A DNA stretch of 48,786 nt from Nocardia neocaledoniensis (GTDB lineage Bacteria > Actinomycetota > Actinomycetes > Mycobacteriales > Mycobacteriaceae): assembly GCF_029868625.1 (NCBI RefSeq), contig NZ_JARWOJ010000177.1:1-48786 (forward strand), read 5' to 3'. The translations under genes were made by a program, and so were the position numbers. Positions 15,325-23,514 of this stretch are shown here, in pieces (position 1 is the stretch's first letter; the number at the start of each line of letters is the position of its first letter). The notes below the pieces were generated by a model. That model did not search any database, was not told the DNA's origin, and saw nothing but the letters and a program-made list of their open reading frames with translations.

Positions 15325-15966
15325 TCAGAGCAGCGTGAGACCGGCCTGGGTCGCGAGCACCGCGGCCTGCACCCGGGACTGCACGCCCAGTTTGGTCAGC
15401 ACCCGGGAGACATGGGTTTTCACCGTGGCCTCACCGATGCGCAGGTAGGTCCCGATCTGGTGGTTGGACAGGCCCGCGCCCACCCCGGCGAGCACCTGAC
15501 GCTCGCGCTCGGTCAGGGCCGACAAGTCGGGTGGCTCCGCGACCGTCGGCCGGGGCAGAGCGGCGATCACCGCGCGGGTCACCTTCGGGTCGAGGACCGC
15601 GTCGCCCCCGGCCACCGCGAGCACGGCACGCACCAGCTCGTCGCCGCCGACGGACTTGAGCAGGAAGCCGCTCGCGCCCGCCGCGAGCGCGCCGAGAACG
15701 TAGTCGTCGATGGCGAAGGTGGTGAGTACCAGTACCTTCGCGGTCGTCTCGGCGATCACCGCCGCGGTGGCCTCTAGACCGTCGACGCGCGGCATGCGCA
15801 CGTCCATCAGGACCACATCGGGCTGGAGCGCGCGGGCCTGGCGCAGGGCCGCGAGCCCGTCGGCCGCCTCCCCGATCACCCTGACCTGCCCGGAGGACTC
15901 GAGCAGCATGGTGATGCCTGCCCGGATCGTGGCGTGATCGTCGGCCACCACCACCGTCACCGTCAT
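15325..15966 (-). CDS. NarL/LuxR-type response regulator
   Basis: A 213-residue two-domain regulator. The receiver domain has the acidic pocket ADDH at residues 8-11, phosphoacceptor D55 (VVLMDVRMP), T82 and K104 (FLLKSVG). The C-terminal LuxR HTH reads LTERERQVLAGVGAGLSNHQ and IGEATVKTHVSRVLTKLGVQ. Its ATG overlaps the stop of the histidine kinase (ATGA), so the two are co-translated and form a DesK/DesR- or LiaSR-like pair. Target genes are unknown. Confidence 0.95.
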   Translation of the reverse strand: MTVTVVVADDHATIRAGITMLLESSGQVRVIGEAADGLAALRQARALQPDVVLMDVRMPRVDGLEATAAVIAETTAKVLVLTTFAIDDYVLGALAAGASGFLLKSVGGDELVRAVLAVAGGDAVLDPKVTRAVIAALPRPTVAEPPDLSALTERERQVLAGVGAGLSNHQIGTYLRIGEATVKTHVSRVLTKLGVQSRVQAAVLATQAGLTLL

Positions 15967-17114
15967 CGCTGCACCAGCGGAATCCTGGCCCGCACCCGCC
16001 AGCGGCCGTCCGCACGGCCCGCGGTGAGGGTTCCCTCCACCGACTCGGCGCGAAACATCATGTTACGCACTCCGTTTCCCTCTCCTTCCGTGGTGCCTGG
16101 CGTGATCGGATTCGTCGCGGTCACCACCACCCGGTCGCCGTCCCGACGGACGTCGATGTCCAGGGGCGCGCCCGGCGCGTGCTTGGTGGCGTTGGCGATG
16201 GTCTCACCGAGGATGCGGGTGATCACGGCCTCGACGGTGGTGGGCAGCGGCAGATCGGCTTCGCGGCGCAGAGTCACCGTGCCGCCCGCCGCGTGCGCCG
16301 CGTCGATCAGCCCGTCGAGGGAGGACAGCCGAGCGGTGACGGTGGTGTCGTCGGGGGCGGTCAGCAGGTCGATCGTCGCGCGCATCTCGTCGAGGGCGGC
16401 CAGGCTGCCCGAGCGGATCGAGCGCAGGACCGCGAGGTTGCCCGGATCCTTCTGCGCCACTTCCGCGAGGATCGCGACGGCGGACAGGTGCCCGGCGACC
16501 GTGTCGTGCAGGTCCCTGGCCAGCCGTCGGCGCTCCTCGCCGAGGGCGGCGGCACGCTCGGCGTCGCGCGCGGCGAGATCGGCCCTGGCCGCGCGTCGTT
16601 CGACGTCGACGGCGCGGTGGGAGGCCCGGACCGCACGCGCGTAGCCGAGCGGTGACCAGGTGAGCGCGATCCCGATCAGGCCGACATACAGGCCCGCCCG
16701 CACGCCGCCGAGGGCCAGCGCCACCATCGCGCCGAGCACCGGAACCAGCAGCGCGAACCAGCTGACCAGGGTGCCGAGCCGGTCCGAGCCGGTGCTGACG
16801 GCCAGGAAGATCACATCGGTCAGCGCGATCCACAGCGGCAGCGACGGGCTGAACCCGAAATCGAGGGCCAGCAGGGCGATCATCAGCGCGAAGGCGAGCC
16901 CCGGCCGGAACTGCGCGCTGATCTGGATCGCGAACGCCGCGCACAGCAACGCCAGTTTCAGCGCCGCGGGATAGGTGTCGCGGTCGGCGACGATCGCCCA
17001 GCCGCCGGCGGCCCACAGCAGCAGGCCGACCAGGAAGACGCCGACCGCGGCCGCGGTCGAGCTGTCGGCGACGACCGCGAGCCTGCTCGGGGACAGGCGG
17101 GACGGCAGCGGCAT
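15963..17114 (-). CDS. Membrane sensor histidine kinase (HisKA_3)
   Basis: A 383-residue kinase. About five N-terminal membrane helices (residues 12-150) are followed by a HisKA_3 dimerisation segment, RRRLARDLHDTVAGHLSAVA, with the phosphorylated His in RDLHD. The HATPase_c domain has ILGETIANATKHA (N box) and GEGNGVRNMMFRAE (G box). ATG 17114 was chosen because the first membrane helix follows; the frame extends 42 codons further with no family features. Signal unknown. It acts on the co-encoded regulator. Confidence 0.92.
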   Translation of the reverse strand: MPLPSRLSPSRLAVVADSSTAAAVGVFLVGLLLWAAGGWAIVADRDTYPAALKLALLCAAFAIQISAQFRPGLAFALMIALLALDFGFSPSLPLWIALTDVIFLAVSTGSDRLGTLVSWFALLVPVLGAMVALALGGVRAGLYVGLIGIALTWSPLGYARAVRASHRAVDVERRAARADLAARDAERAAALGEERRRLARDLHDTVAGHLSAVAILAEVAQKDPGNLAVLRSIRSGSLAALDEMRATIDLLTAPDDTTVTARLSSLDGLIDAAHAAGGTVTLRREADLPLPTTVEAVITRILGETIANATKHAPGAPLDIDVRRDGDRVVVTATNPITPGTTEGEGNGVRNMMFRAESVEGTLTAGRADGRWRVRARIPLVQR

Positions 17115-17223
17115 AGCTTCATTCCAGCACACCGGGTCCGGCCGCCGGGTCCCCCGAAGGACGGACGGCGTGGGGTCCCCCAGCGGGACGACCGCGCCGC
17201 GGTGTGCCACGCAGAGTAGAGGA

Positions 17224-17772
17224 ATGGACGAACTGAACAACCCCGTGCTGCTGACGATCGCCGCGTGCGAGGTCGGTTTCTGGGTGCTGGTGGTGGGCGG
17301 TCTGCTGCTGCGCTACGTCGCACGGCTGCGGCGAGCGGGCATGGTCACCCTGGCACTGGTGCCGGTGCTGGACGTGGTCCTGGTGATCGCGGTCGCGATC
17401 GACCTGCACCGCGGCGGCGAGGTGGGATTCGCGCACCGGCTGGCCGGGATCTATCTGGGCTGCACGGTGATGTTCGGGCACCGGATGATCCAGTGGCTCG
17501 ACGAGCGCTTCGCCTACCGTTTCGCGGGTGGGCCCGCGCCGGTGCCGGTCCCGAAGTACGGGCCGGAACGCACCCGCAAGGAGTGGGCCGACTTCCTGCG
17601 CTGGCTCGGCGCGGCCGCCATCGCGGGCGCGCTCACCCTCGCCCTCGGCTACACGGTGGCCGATGCCGAGCAGCGCGAACAGCTCTCGGGCGTGTTCGGC
17701 ACCCTCGGGGTGATCACCGTGATCTGGTTGCTCACCGGGCCCGTGTGGGTCACCGGTTCCCGGCGGTCCTGA
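17224..17772 (+). CDS. Multi-pass membrane protein, unknown
   Basis: A 182-residue protein with about five hydrophobic helices: residues 8-30, 38-58, 70-85 (shorter), 125-147 and 158-176. A charged cytoplasmic-looking loop with KYGPERTRKEWADF lies between the third and fourth. I do not recognise the family. It starts 109 bases from the divergent histidine kinase, so the two could share a control region, and it could be a target or accessory of that two-component system. Confidence 0.75.
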   Translation: MDELNNPVLLTIAACEVGFWVLVVGGLLLRYVARLRRAGMVTLALVPVLDVVLVIAVAIDLHRGGEVGFAHRLAGIYLGCTVMFGHRMIQWLDERFAYRFAGGPAPVPVPKYGPERTRKEWADFLRWLGAAAIAGALTLALGYTVADAEQREQLSGVFGTLGVITVIWLLTGPVWVTGSRRS

Positions 17773-17804
17773 CCCGGCGCACCAGGACCTCGAGGCGATC
17801 GCAC

Positions 17805-17830
17805 GACCGCCCCGACGTCCGGCGGCGGTC
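17805..17830. terminator. Convergent hairpin terminator
   Basis: GACCGCC and GGCGGTC flank a GC-rich loop that can extend the stem by three more pairs (CCG/CGG) with one bulged base. It lies between the convergent genes ending at 17772 and 17829, overlapping the stop of the latter. Confidence 0.5.
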
Positions 17831-18836
17831 AGCTCGCGCGTTCCGCCAGGCCGCGCACCACGTCGACCACCTCGCCGGGCGCGAACTCCACCACCCGGCG
17901 GACCCGGGAGTTGGCGACCGGCGCGAGATCGACGACGATCGGCGCTCCGGCACCGGCCTGCGTGATCGCGGTGATCCGGTCCTGCAGGAAGCCGCCGTCG
18001 GGCACGGCGACGCGGATCACGTCGCCCACCGTCAGCGCCTCGGCCCGCACCGGGCCGCCCGGCGGTTCCGCGGGGTCGAAGACTCCGCAGCGGGTGGGCC
18101 CGGTGGTGGCGCCGAGGCCGCGTTCGGCGATGGTCCACCACACCGACGCCGCCGGGGAATCCGCGCCGACGCGGGCGTGCCAGGCCAGCACCCGGTCGCG
18201 TTCGCTCTCGGCGGCGGCCCTGGTCTCGTGCAGGGAGACCTGGCGGCGGACCGGCGCGTGGCGGGACCGCGTGGTGCCCGCGGCGCCGTCGATGACGAGG
18301 ATCCAGCGGGCGCCCACCGCGTCGTCGCGGCGGGCCGCCACGCGTTTGGCCAGGGCGAGTCCCGGGGTGGCGCCGAGCCGCTCGGCCGCCTCCTCGATGC
18401 TCTCGACCAGGCCGAGCGCGCGTAGCAGCTCGGCGACCGACAGCTCGGAGGTGCCCAGTTCCTGGGCGAGCGCCGTCATCGGCGTGCGGCGGCGCCAGCC
18501 GATCCGGGCGCAGTGTTCGTGGCGGGTGAACCACAGTCCGCTGCGGGAGCGCCGATGGTGCTCGACCACCACCGCCCACCAGTCCCATTCCGGTTCGGCG
18601 ACCAGGCGCCGCCGGATCCAGTGTTCGCGCTCGGCGGTGGGCACCCGCTCCTCCGGTGGCACGAAATTGCGCAGGGCGGCGCGCACCGCGGATTCGGTGC
18701 GCCCCACCGTCCGCGCCGTGCGCGCCAGGTCGGCCCCGGCGCGCAGGTCGTCGGCCAGCACCCGGTATTCCGATTCGCGCCAGGTGGTGCCATGCCTGCT
18801 CGGTGGCTGCAGTTCGCCACGGTCGTCGTCACTCAT
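17829..18836 (-). CDS. Hypothetical protein with N-terminal HTH/SANT-like segment
   Basis: A 335-residue soluble protein I do not recognise. Residues 20-60 (WRESEYRVLADDLRAGADLA, then RTARTVGRTESAVRAALRNF) look like a small three-helix DNA-binding unit of the SANT/Myb or Sigma70-r4 type. The middle contains HHRRSRSGLWFTRHEHCARI and WILVIDGAAGTTRSRHAPVR; the C-terminal part is beta-rich and ends in a small barrel-like stretch (VGDVIRVAVPDGGFLQDRIT). ATG 18836 was chosen because the sequence before it loses protein-like character. It is monocistronic with its own upstream palindrome (18905-18919). Regulator is a guess. Confidence 0.7.
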   Translation of the reverse strand: MSDDDRGELQPPSRHGTTWRESEYRVLADDLRAGADLARTARTVGRTESAVRAALRNFVPPEERVPTAEREHWIRRRLVAEPEWDWWAVVVEHHRRSRSGLWFTRHEHCARIGWRRRTPMTALAQELGTSELSVAELLRALGLVESIEEAAERLGATPGLALAKRVAARRDDAVGARWILVIDGAAGTTRSRHAPVRRQVSLHETRAAAESERDRVLAWHARVGADSPAASVWWTIAERGLGATTGPTRCGVFDPAEPPGGPVRAEALTVGDVIRVAVPDGGFLQDRITAITQAGAGAPIVVDLAPVANSRVRRVVEFAPGEVVDVVRGLAERAS

Positions 18837-18904
18837 CCCCGTGCCCCCGTTCTCGCACCGCCCGGCCACACTCGCCGCCGGGCTCGTTGTGTGACCCTTC
18901 GACG

Positions 18905-18919
18905 ATACCGGTGGGGTAT
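18905..18919. promoter_or_regulatory. Inverted repeat upstream of the HTH-like hypothetical gene
   Basis: ATACC-GGTGG-GGTAT is a perfect 5-bp inverted repeat about 70 bases upstream of the start at 18836. It is the only AT-containing palindrome in this gap and a candidate operator for autoregulation. Confidence 0.35.
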
Positions 18920-18969
18920 GACAGAAAACGCTTGTCTGCCAGCGGCTTTCCAGCAAACGGGGGGCCGGC

Positions 18970-20385
18970 TCAGGCGGTGTGCGACGCGCCGCGGCGGCCG
19001 AAGGCGTAGTAGCCCGCGCACACCAGCGCCGCCCACACCGCGCCGACCAGCAACGCGGTCCGGCCGCCCTCGGTCCACAGCAGCAACACCACGACCAGGC
19101 CGAGGAAACCCAGTGCCGCCCAGGTGGTCACGGGCGCGCCGGGCAGCCGGTAGTCGCTGGCGGGCAGCTCACCTGCCCTGACCTTGGCGCGATATTTGAG
19201 GTGGCACACCAGGATCACGCTCCACACCACGATGATGCCGACCGTGCTCACCGAGGTGATGTAGGCGAAGGCCTTGTCCGGGGACACCACATTCACCACG
19301 ACGCCGATCACCATCGCCGCCGCCGAGGCGCAGATACCGGTGAAGGGCACCGACTGCTTGCTCAGGGCCGCGAACTTCGCGGGCGCCTCGTCGCGCAGGG
19401 CGAGGCTGCGCAGCATCCGCCCGGTGGAGTAGATGCCGGAGTTGCACGAGGACAACGCCGCGGTGAGCAGCACGAAGTTGATGATGCCCGCGGCCGCCGG
19501 GATGCCGATCTGCTCGAACACCTCCACGAAGGGGCTGCGGCCCGCGTGGAAACTGCGCCAGCTGGCCACCGACATGATCACCACCAGCGCGCCGACATAG
19601 AACAGACCGATCCGGAACGGCAGGGTGTTGATGGCCTTGCGCAGGGTGGTCTTCGGGTCGCGTGCCTCGCCCGCGGTCACGCCGACCAGTTCCACACCCA
19701 CGTAGGCGAACACCACGATCTGCAGCACCAGCAGTGTCTGGCCGAAGCCGTGCGGGAACACGCCGCCGTCGGCCCACAGGTTGGTCACCGTCGGGTCCGC
19801 GGCGTGCCCGAAACCGAACACCAGCACGCCGATGCCGATCATGATCATCGCCAGGATCGCGGTCACCTTGATCGCCGAGAACCAGAACTCGCCCTCACCG
19901 AAGATCCGCACCGAGATCAGGTTCGCCGCGAACAGCACGGCCAGCACCACCAGCGCGGTCACCCACTCCGGGATGTCGAACCAGTACTTCACGTACTTGC
20001 CCGCCACGGTGATCTCGGCCATGCAGGTGGAGACCCACACCGCCCAGTACGACCAGCCGGTCGCGAATCCGGCGAAACGCCCGAGGAATTCGTGCGCGTA
20101 CTCCGCGAAACTGCCCGACACCGGCCGGTAGGTGAGCAGCTCCCCCAGCGCGCGCATGATCACGAAGATCGCCAGACCCGCGGCCAGATAGGCCAGGATC
20201 AGCGAGGGTCCGGCCTGTTCGATCGCCGCGCCGGCGCCGTAGAAGAGGCCGGTGCCGATCGCACCGCCGATGGCGATCATCTGGATGGTGCGCGGGCTCA
20301 GCCCGCGTGCGTACCCCTCCGAGTCGGCCGCCGGGGCGGGCGCCGAGACGGCTTCGGTGGTGAGGCCGGGGCCGTCAGCTGACAT
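18970..20385 (-). CDS. Amino acid permease, APC superfamily (AAT/AnsP-like)
   Basis: A 471-residue permease with 12 helices. [20 protein letters not shown] with LFYGAG is the classic helix-1 motif of the AAT family (AnsP, GabP, CycA). [17 protein letters not shown] and [12 protein letters not shown] are also typical. Import of a neutral or amide amino acid is likely, but the substrate cannot be assigned from sequence. GAAGGAAGG lies before ATG 20385. It is divergent from the monooxygenase gene at 20530. Confidence 0.92.
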   Translation of the reverse strand: MSADGPGLTTEAVSAPAPAADSEGYARGLSPRTIQMIAIGGAIGTGLFYGAGAAIEQAGPSLILAYLAAGLAIFVIMRALGELLTYRPVSGSFAEYAHEFLGRFAGFATGWSYWAVWVSTCMAEITVAGKYVKYWFDIPEWVTALVVLAVLFAANLISVRIFGEGEFWFSAIKVTAILAMIMIGIGVLVFGFGHAADPTVTNLWADGGVFPHGFGQTLLVLQIVVFAYVGVELVGVTAGEARDPKTTLRKAINTLPFRIGLFYVGALVVIMSVASWRSFHAGRSPFVEVFEQIGIPAAAGIINFVLLTAALSSCNSGIYSTGRMLRSLALRDEAPAKFAALSKQSVPFTGICASAAAMVIGVVVNVVSPDKAFAYITSVSTVGIIVVWSVILVCHLKYRAKVRAGELPASDYRLPGAPVTTWAALGFLGLVVVLLLWTEGGRTALLVGAVWAALVCAGYYAFGRRGASHTA

Positions 20386-20529
20386 GGATGGTGTCCTTCC
20401 TTCGCATCGATCAGTCCTGCACGCTACCGCCTGGCAATCGTGGCTCCGGTCACCAGCACCACCGGCCGGAAATACCGGCAGCTCGGCGCGGGTTGGTTGC
20501 GGTGGGGACGTTCACTGTCGAGGAGGCTC
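20386..20529. other. Divergent region between permease and monooxygenase genes
   Basis: 144 bases. It contains GCCGG-AAATA-CCGGC (20465-20479), a perfect 5-bp inverted repeat that could be an operator, and the ribosome binding site GAGGAGG (20520-20526) for the gene at 20530. No clear promoter was seen. Confidence 0.3.
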
Positions 20530-21522
20530 ATGAGCACGGTCACGCTGTCGGTTCTGGATCTCGCGCCGGTCCAGGCGGACGCGACCGCCGGGGACGCGCT
20601 GCACGCGACCACGCGCCTGGCCCGGCATGCCGAGGAACTGGGCTTTCGCCGTTTCTGGGTCGCCGAACACCACAACATGCCCGGCATCGCCAGCGCCGCG
20701 CCCGCGGTGGTGCTGGCGCACCTGGCCGCCTCGACCTCGCGGATCCGGGTGGGTTCGGGTGGCGTGATGCTGCCGAACCATCCGCCACTGGTGGTCGCCG
20801 AACAGTTCGGCACCCTCGAATCCCTGCATCCCGGCCGCATCGATCTCGGCATCGGTCGTGCGCCCGGCACCGATCCGGTGACCGCGCGAGCGCTGCGCCG
20901 CAACGCCGACGGCCTCGGCGGCGAGGAGTTCCCCCGTGAGCTCACCGCCCTGATCGGCTTCTTCCGTGGTGCCGATCCGCACGGGATCGTCGCCAGCCCC
21001 GGTCGCGACGCCGAGCCGCAGGTGTGGCTGCTCGGCTCGAGCGGCTACAGCGCGCAAGTCGCGGCGGTCCTCGGGCTGCCCTTCGCCTTCGCCCATCACA
21101 TCGCCCCGGACAACACCACCGCCGCGCTGGCGCTCTACCGGGACAACTTCCGGCCCTCCGAGACCCTGCGTGAGCCGTACACGATCGTCGCAGCGTCGGC
21201 GATCTGCGCCGACACCGACGAGGCCGCCGATCGGTTGGCCGCGCCCCGCGATCTCGCCTTCGCCCAGCTGCGCTCGGGCAGGCCGCAGGCGCTGGCCACC
21301 CCGGAGCAGGCCGCGGCGTTCCCCGGCAGTGAGGCCGAGCGCCGCTTCGCCGCGCAGCGCAAGGCCGGTCAGCTCCAGGGCTCGCCCGAGACGGTGCGCG
21401 CGCAGGCCGCGCAGCTGCTCGCCGAGACCGCTCCCGACGAACTCATGCTCAACACCCTCGTCTACGACATCGACGCCCGCATCCGGTCTCTCGAACTGAC
21501 CCGCAAGGCGATCAACGGCTGA
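20530..21522 (+). CDS. Luciferase-like flavin monooxygenase (MsnO8 type)
   Basis: A 330-residue luciferase-like oxidoreductase. [60 protein letters not shown] and [20 protein letters not shown] identify the FMN-dependent MsnO8/YhbW group, distinct from the two SsuD-like proteins in the sulfur operon. ATG 20530 is set by GAGGAGG directly upstream. Substrate unknown. A perfect hairpin follows two bases after its stop codon. Confidence 0.9.
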   Translation: MSTVTLSVLDLAPVQADATAGDALHATTRLARHAEELGFRRFWVAEHHNMPGIASAAPAVVLAHLAASTSRIRVGSGGVMLPNHPPLVVAEQFGTLESLHPGRIDLGIGRAPGTDPVTARALRRNADGLGGEEFPRELTALIGFFRGADPHGIVASPGRDAEPQVWLLGSSGYSAQVAAVLGLPFAFAHHIAPDNTTAALALYRDNFRPSETLREPYTIVAASAICADTDEAADRLAAPRDLAFAQLRSGRPQALATPEQAAAFPGSEAERRFAAQRKAGQLQGSPETVRAQAAQLLAETAPDELMLNTLVYDIDARIRSLELTRKAING

Positions 21523-21523
21523 G

Positions 21524-21537
21524 CCCGCTCGAGCGGG
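21524..21537. terminator. Short perfect palindrome after the monooxygenase gene
   Basis: CCCGCTCGAGCGGG, 14-bp perfect palindrome directly after the TGA at 21520-21522. Probably a weak terminator or processing hairpin. Confidence 0.4.
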
Positions 21538-21591
21538 GAACGGCCCGCCGATACGATGGACGCGGGAAACCGGCGGGAGTGGGAGTATGCG

Positions 21592-22197
21592 ATGGCCAAG
21601 GTGTTCGACCGGATCGACGACAAACTCCGGGCCTTCCTGGCCGAACAGCCGATGTTCTTCGTCGGCACCGCGCCGTCGGCGGGCGGCCATGTCAACGTCT
21701 CGCCCAAGGGATATCGCGACACCTTCGCGGTGATCGACGACCACACCGTCGCCTACCTCGACCTGTTCGGCAGCGGCGTGGAGACGATCGCGCACCTGCG
21801 TGACAACGGCCGGATCACCGTCATGTTCTGCTCGTTCACCCGCCCGGCCCGTATCGTGCGCCTGTTCGGCACCGGCCGGATGGTGCGTCCCGACTCGGCC
21901 GAATTCGCCGCGCTGCGTGACCGTTTCGGCACCGAGCATCCCGGAATCCGTGCGATCGTGTCGATTTCGGTGGACCGGATCGCCGACTCGTGCGGCTGGT
22001 CGGTGCCCGCCCTCGAGTTCGTCGAGGAGCGCGCCGTCCTCGACGAGGCGCACGCCCGCCGCACCGACGCGGACTTCGCCCGCCGGATCACGGGCGACAA
22101 CTCCGCCAGCATCGACGGCCTGCCTGCCCTCGAGCCCGATCATCCGCTGCCCTCGCAGGTTTCGCGCGAGCGCCCGCCCGACGCCGTGGACAGCTAA
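21592..22197 (+). CDS. Pyridoxamine 5'-phosphate oxidase-like flavin-binding protein
   Basis: A 201-residue protein with the split-barrel FMN-binding fold. FLAEQPMFFVGTAPSAGGHV and NVSPKGYRDTFAVIDDHTVA are typical of the PNPOx-like family, as are FGSGVETIAHLRDNGRITVM and FCSFTRPARIVRLFGTGRMV. These proteins reduce or bind diverse flavin or F420 substrates; the precise role is unknown. ATG 21592 is preferred because the family N-terminus (VFDRIDDKLRAFL) follows and GGGAGT precedes it. Confidence 0.88.
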   Translation: MAKVFDRIDDKLRAFLAEQPMFFVGTAPSAGGHVNVSPKGYRDTFAVIDDHTVAYLDLFGSGVETIAHLRDNGRITVMFCSFTRPARIVRLFGTGRMVRPDSAEFAALRDRFGTEHPGIRAIVSISVDRIADSCGWSVPALEFVEERAVLDEAHARRTDADFARRITGDNSASIDGLPALEPDHPLPSQVSRERPPDAVDS

Positions 22198-22206
22198 AGT
22201 GCGGCG

Positions 22207-22953
22207 GTGCCCACCGGATCCGCCAGCTCGTTGCTCGACCGTCTCCTCGCCACCCAACCCGCGCCCGCCTGGTGGCTGGTGCTCGTCACCGCCGCGGCCG
22301 CGCTGATCCTGGTCGGATACCGGCCGCTGTGGCGGCTCACCAGGGCGGCGGTGACCGTGGTCCACGAGGGCGGGCACGCGCTGGTCGCCCTGCTCACCGG
22401 CCGCAGGCTGCACGCGATCACCCTGCACACCGACACCTCCGGGCTCACCGTGTCCAGCGGTAAGCCGACCGGTCTCGGCATGATCCTGACCGCCGCGGCC
22501 GGCTATCCCGCACCCGCGGCGCTCGGCCTCGGCTACGCGGCGCTGCTCGGCTCGGGCCGGGTGACGCTGATGCTCTGGGCGACACTGCTGATGCTGGCGG
22601 CGGTCCTGATCAAGGTGCGCAACATCTACGGCCTGCTCACCGTCGCCGTGCTCGGCGCGCTCGTCTTCGGCGTCTCGTGGTTCGGCACCGACCAGCTGCA
22701 GGGGGCGTTCGCGTATCTGGCGGCCTGGTTCCTGCTGGCCGCGGCGGTGCGGCCGGTGATCGAGCTGCAACGCGGCAGGCGCAGGCAGCCGGGCCGCACC
22801 GACTCCGACGCCGACCAGCTGGCGCGGCTCACCCATCTGCCCGCGCTGTTGTGGGTGCTGTTCTTCGCCGTGCTGTGCCTGGCCGCGCTGGTCGTCGGCG
22901 GTGGCCTGCTGCTCGCGCCGGTCGAACAGCTGCACCCGCTGCTTCAGCGGTGA
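22207..22953 (+). CDS. M50-like integral membrane metallopeptidase
   Basis: A 248-residue membrane protein. VVHEGGHALVALL (H53-E-x-x-H57) is the zinc motif of M50B-like peptidases, embedded in a helix after LWRLTRAAVT. LGMILTAAAGYPAPAALGLG corresponds to the second conserved M50 segment. About six helices. The third zinc ligand (the Asp of an NxxPxxxxDG motif in site-2 proteases) is not evident; members of this actinobacterial DUF-like group often lack it. GTG start at 22207. It overlaps the 3' end of the gluconokinase gene by 10 bases in convergent orientation. Confidence 0.8.
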   Translation: MPTGSASSLLDRLLATQPAPAWWLVLVTAAAALILVGYRPLWRLTRAAVTVVHEGGHALVALLTGRRLHAITLHTDTSGLTVSSGKPTGLGMILTAAAGYPAPAALGLGYAALLGSGRVTLMLWATLLMLAAVLIKVRNIYGLLTVAVLGALVFGVSWFGTDQLQGAFAYLAAWFLLAAAVRPVIELQRGRRRQPGRTDSDADQLARLTHLPALLWVLFFAVLCLAALVVGGGLLLAPVEQLHPLLQR

Positions 22954-23450
22954 GCGGCGCGCCAGGCCTCGATCGCCTCGGTGACCAGGATGTTCGGCGG
23001 GGCCAGGGCGTTGAGACTGACCCCGGCCTCGTCGGCTTCCAGCGGCTCGAGGGTGTCGAGCTGGGAGTCGAGCAGGATCGTCGGCATGAAGTGGCCGAGC
23101 CTGCCGGTCATCCGGCGCAGCAGCTCTTCCCTGGTCGCGGCCAGGTGCACGAAATAGGTGTGCGGGGCACCGGCGCGTAGGCGGTCGCGGTAGGAGCGGC
23201 GCAAGGCCGAGCACGACGCGACACCACCGGTGCCCTCGTGCTCGCCGAGCCAGGTCGCGACGGTGTCGAGCCAGGGCCAGCGGTCCTCGTCGGTGAGCGG
23301 GATCCCCGCCGCCATCTTCTCGATGTTCTCGACGGGGTGGAAATCGTCGCCCTCGGCGTAGGGCACCTCGAGCCGCTGCGCGGTGAGCGCGCCGACCGTC
23401 GTCTTCCCGCACCCGGACACGCCCATCACCACGATCACGGGTTGAACCAC
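22944..23450 (-). CDS. gntK: Gluconokinase
   Basis: A 168-residue kinase that phosphorylates gluconate to 6-phosphogluconate. IVVMGVSGCGKTTVG is the P-loop, EGDDFHPVENIEKMAAGIPL carries the GntK DxFHP signature, and HFMPTILLDSQLDTLEPLE is the family C-terminal motif. Length equals the thermoresistant GntK family. GTG 23450 is supported by GGAGGAGG five bases upstream on the minus strand. It stands alone, with no gluconate transporter beside it. Confidence 0.95.
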   Translation of the reverse strand: MVQPVIVVMGVSGCGKTTVGALTAQRLEVPYAEGDDFHPVENIEKMAAGIPLTDEDRWPWLDTVATWLGEHEGTGGVASCSALRRSYRDRLRAGAPHTYFVHLAATREELLRRMTGRLGHFMPTILLDSQLDTLEPLEADEAGVSLNALAPPNILVTEAIEAWRAAHR

Positions 23451-23514
23451 GGCGACCTCCTCCAGGCGAACGGCTCACCCCACCGTACGTGCCCACGCAC
23501 GACGTACGCGCCGA

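Noticed and set aside
20512..23496. 994-codon open frame on the minus strand
   Set aside because: It runs antisense to the flavin monooxygenase, PNPOx-like and M50 genes, is Arg/Gly/Asp-rich and has no recognisable motif; it is a GC-bias shadow.
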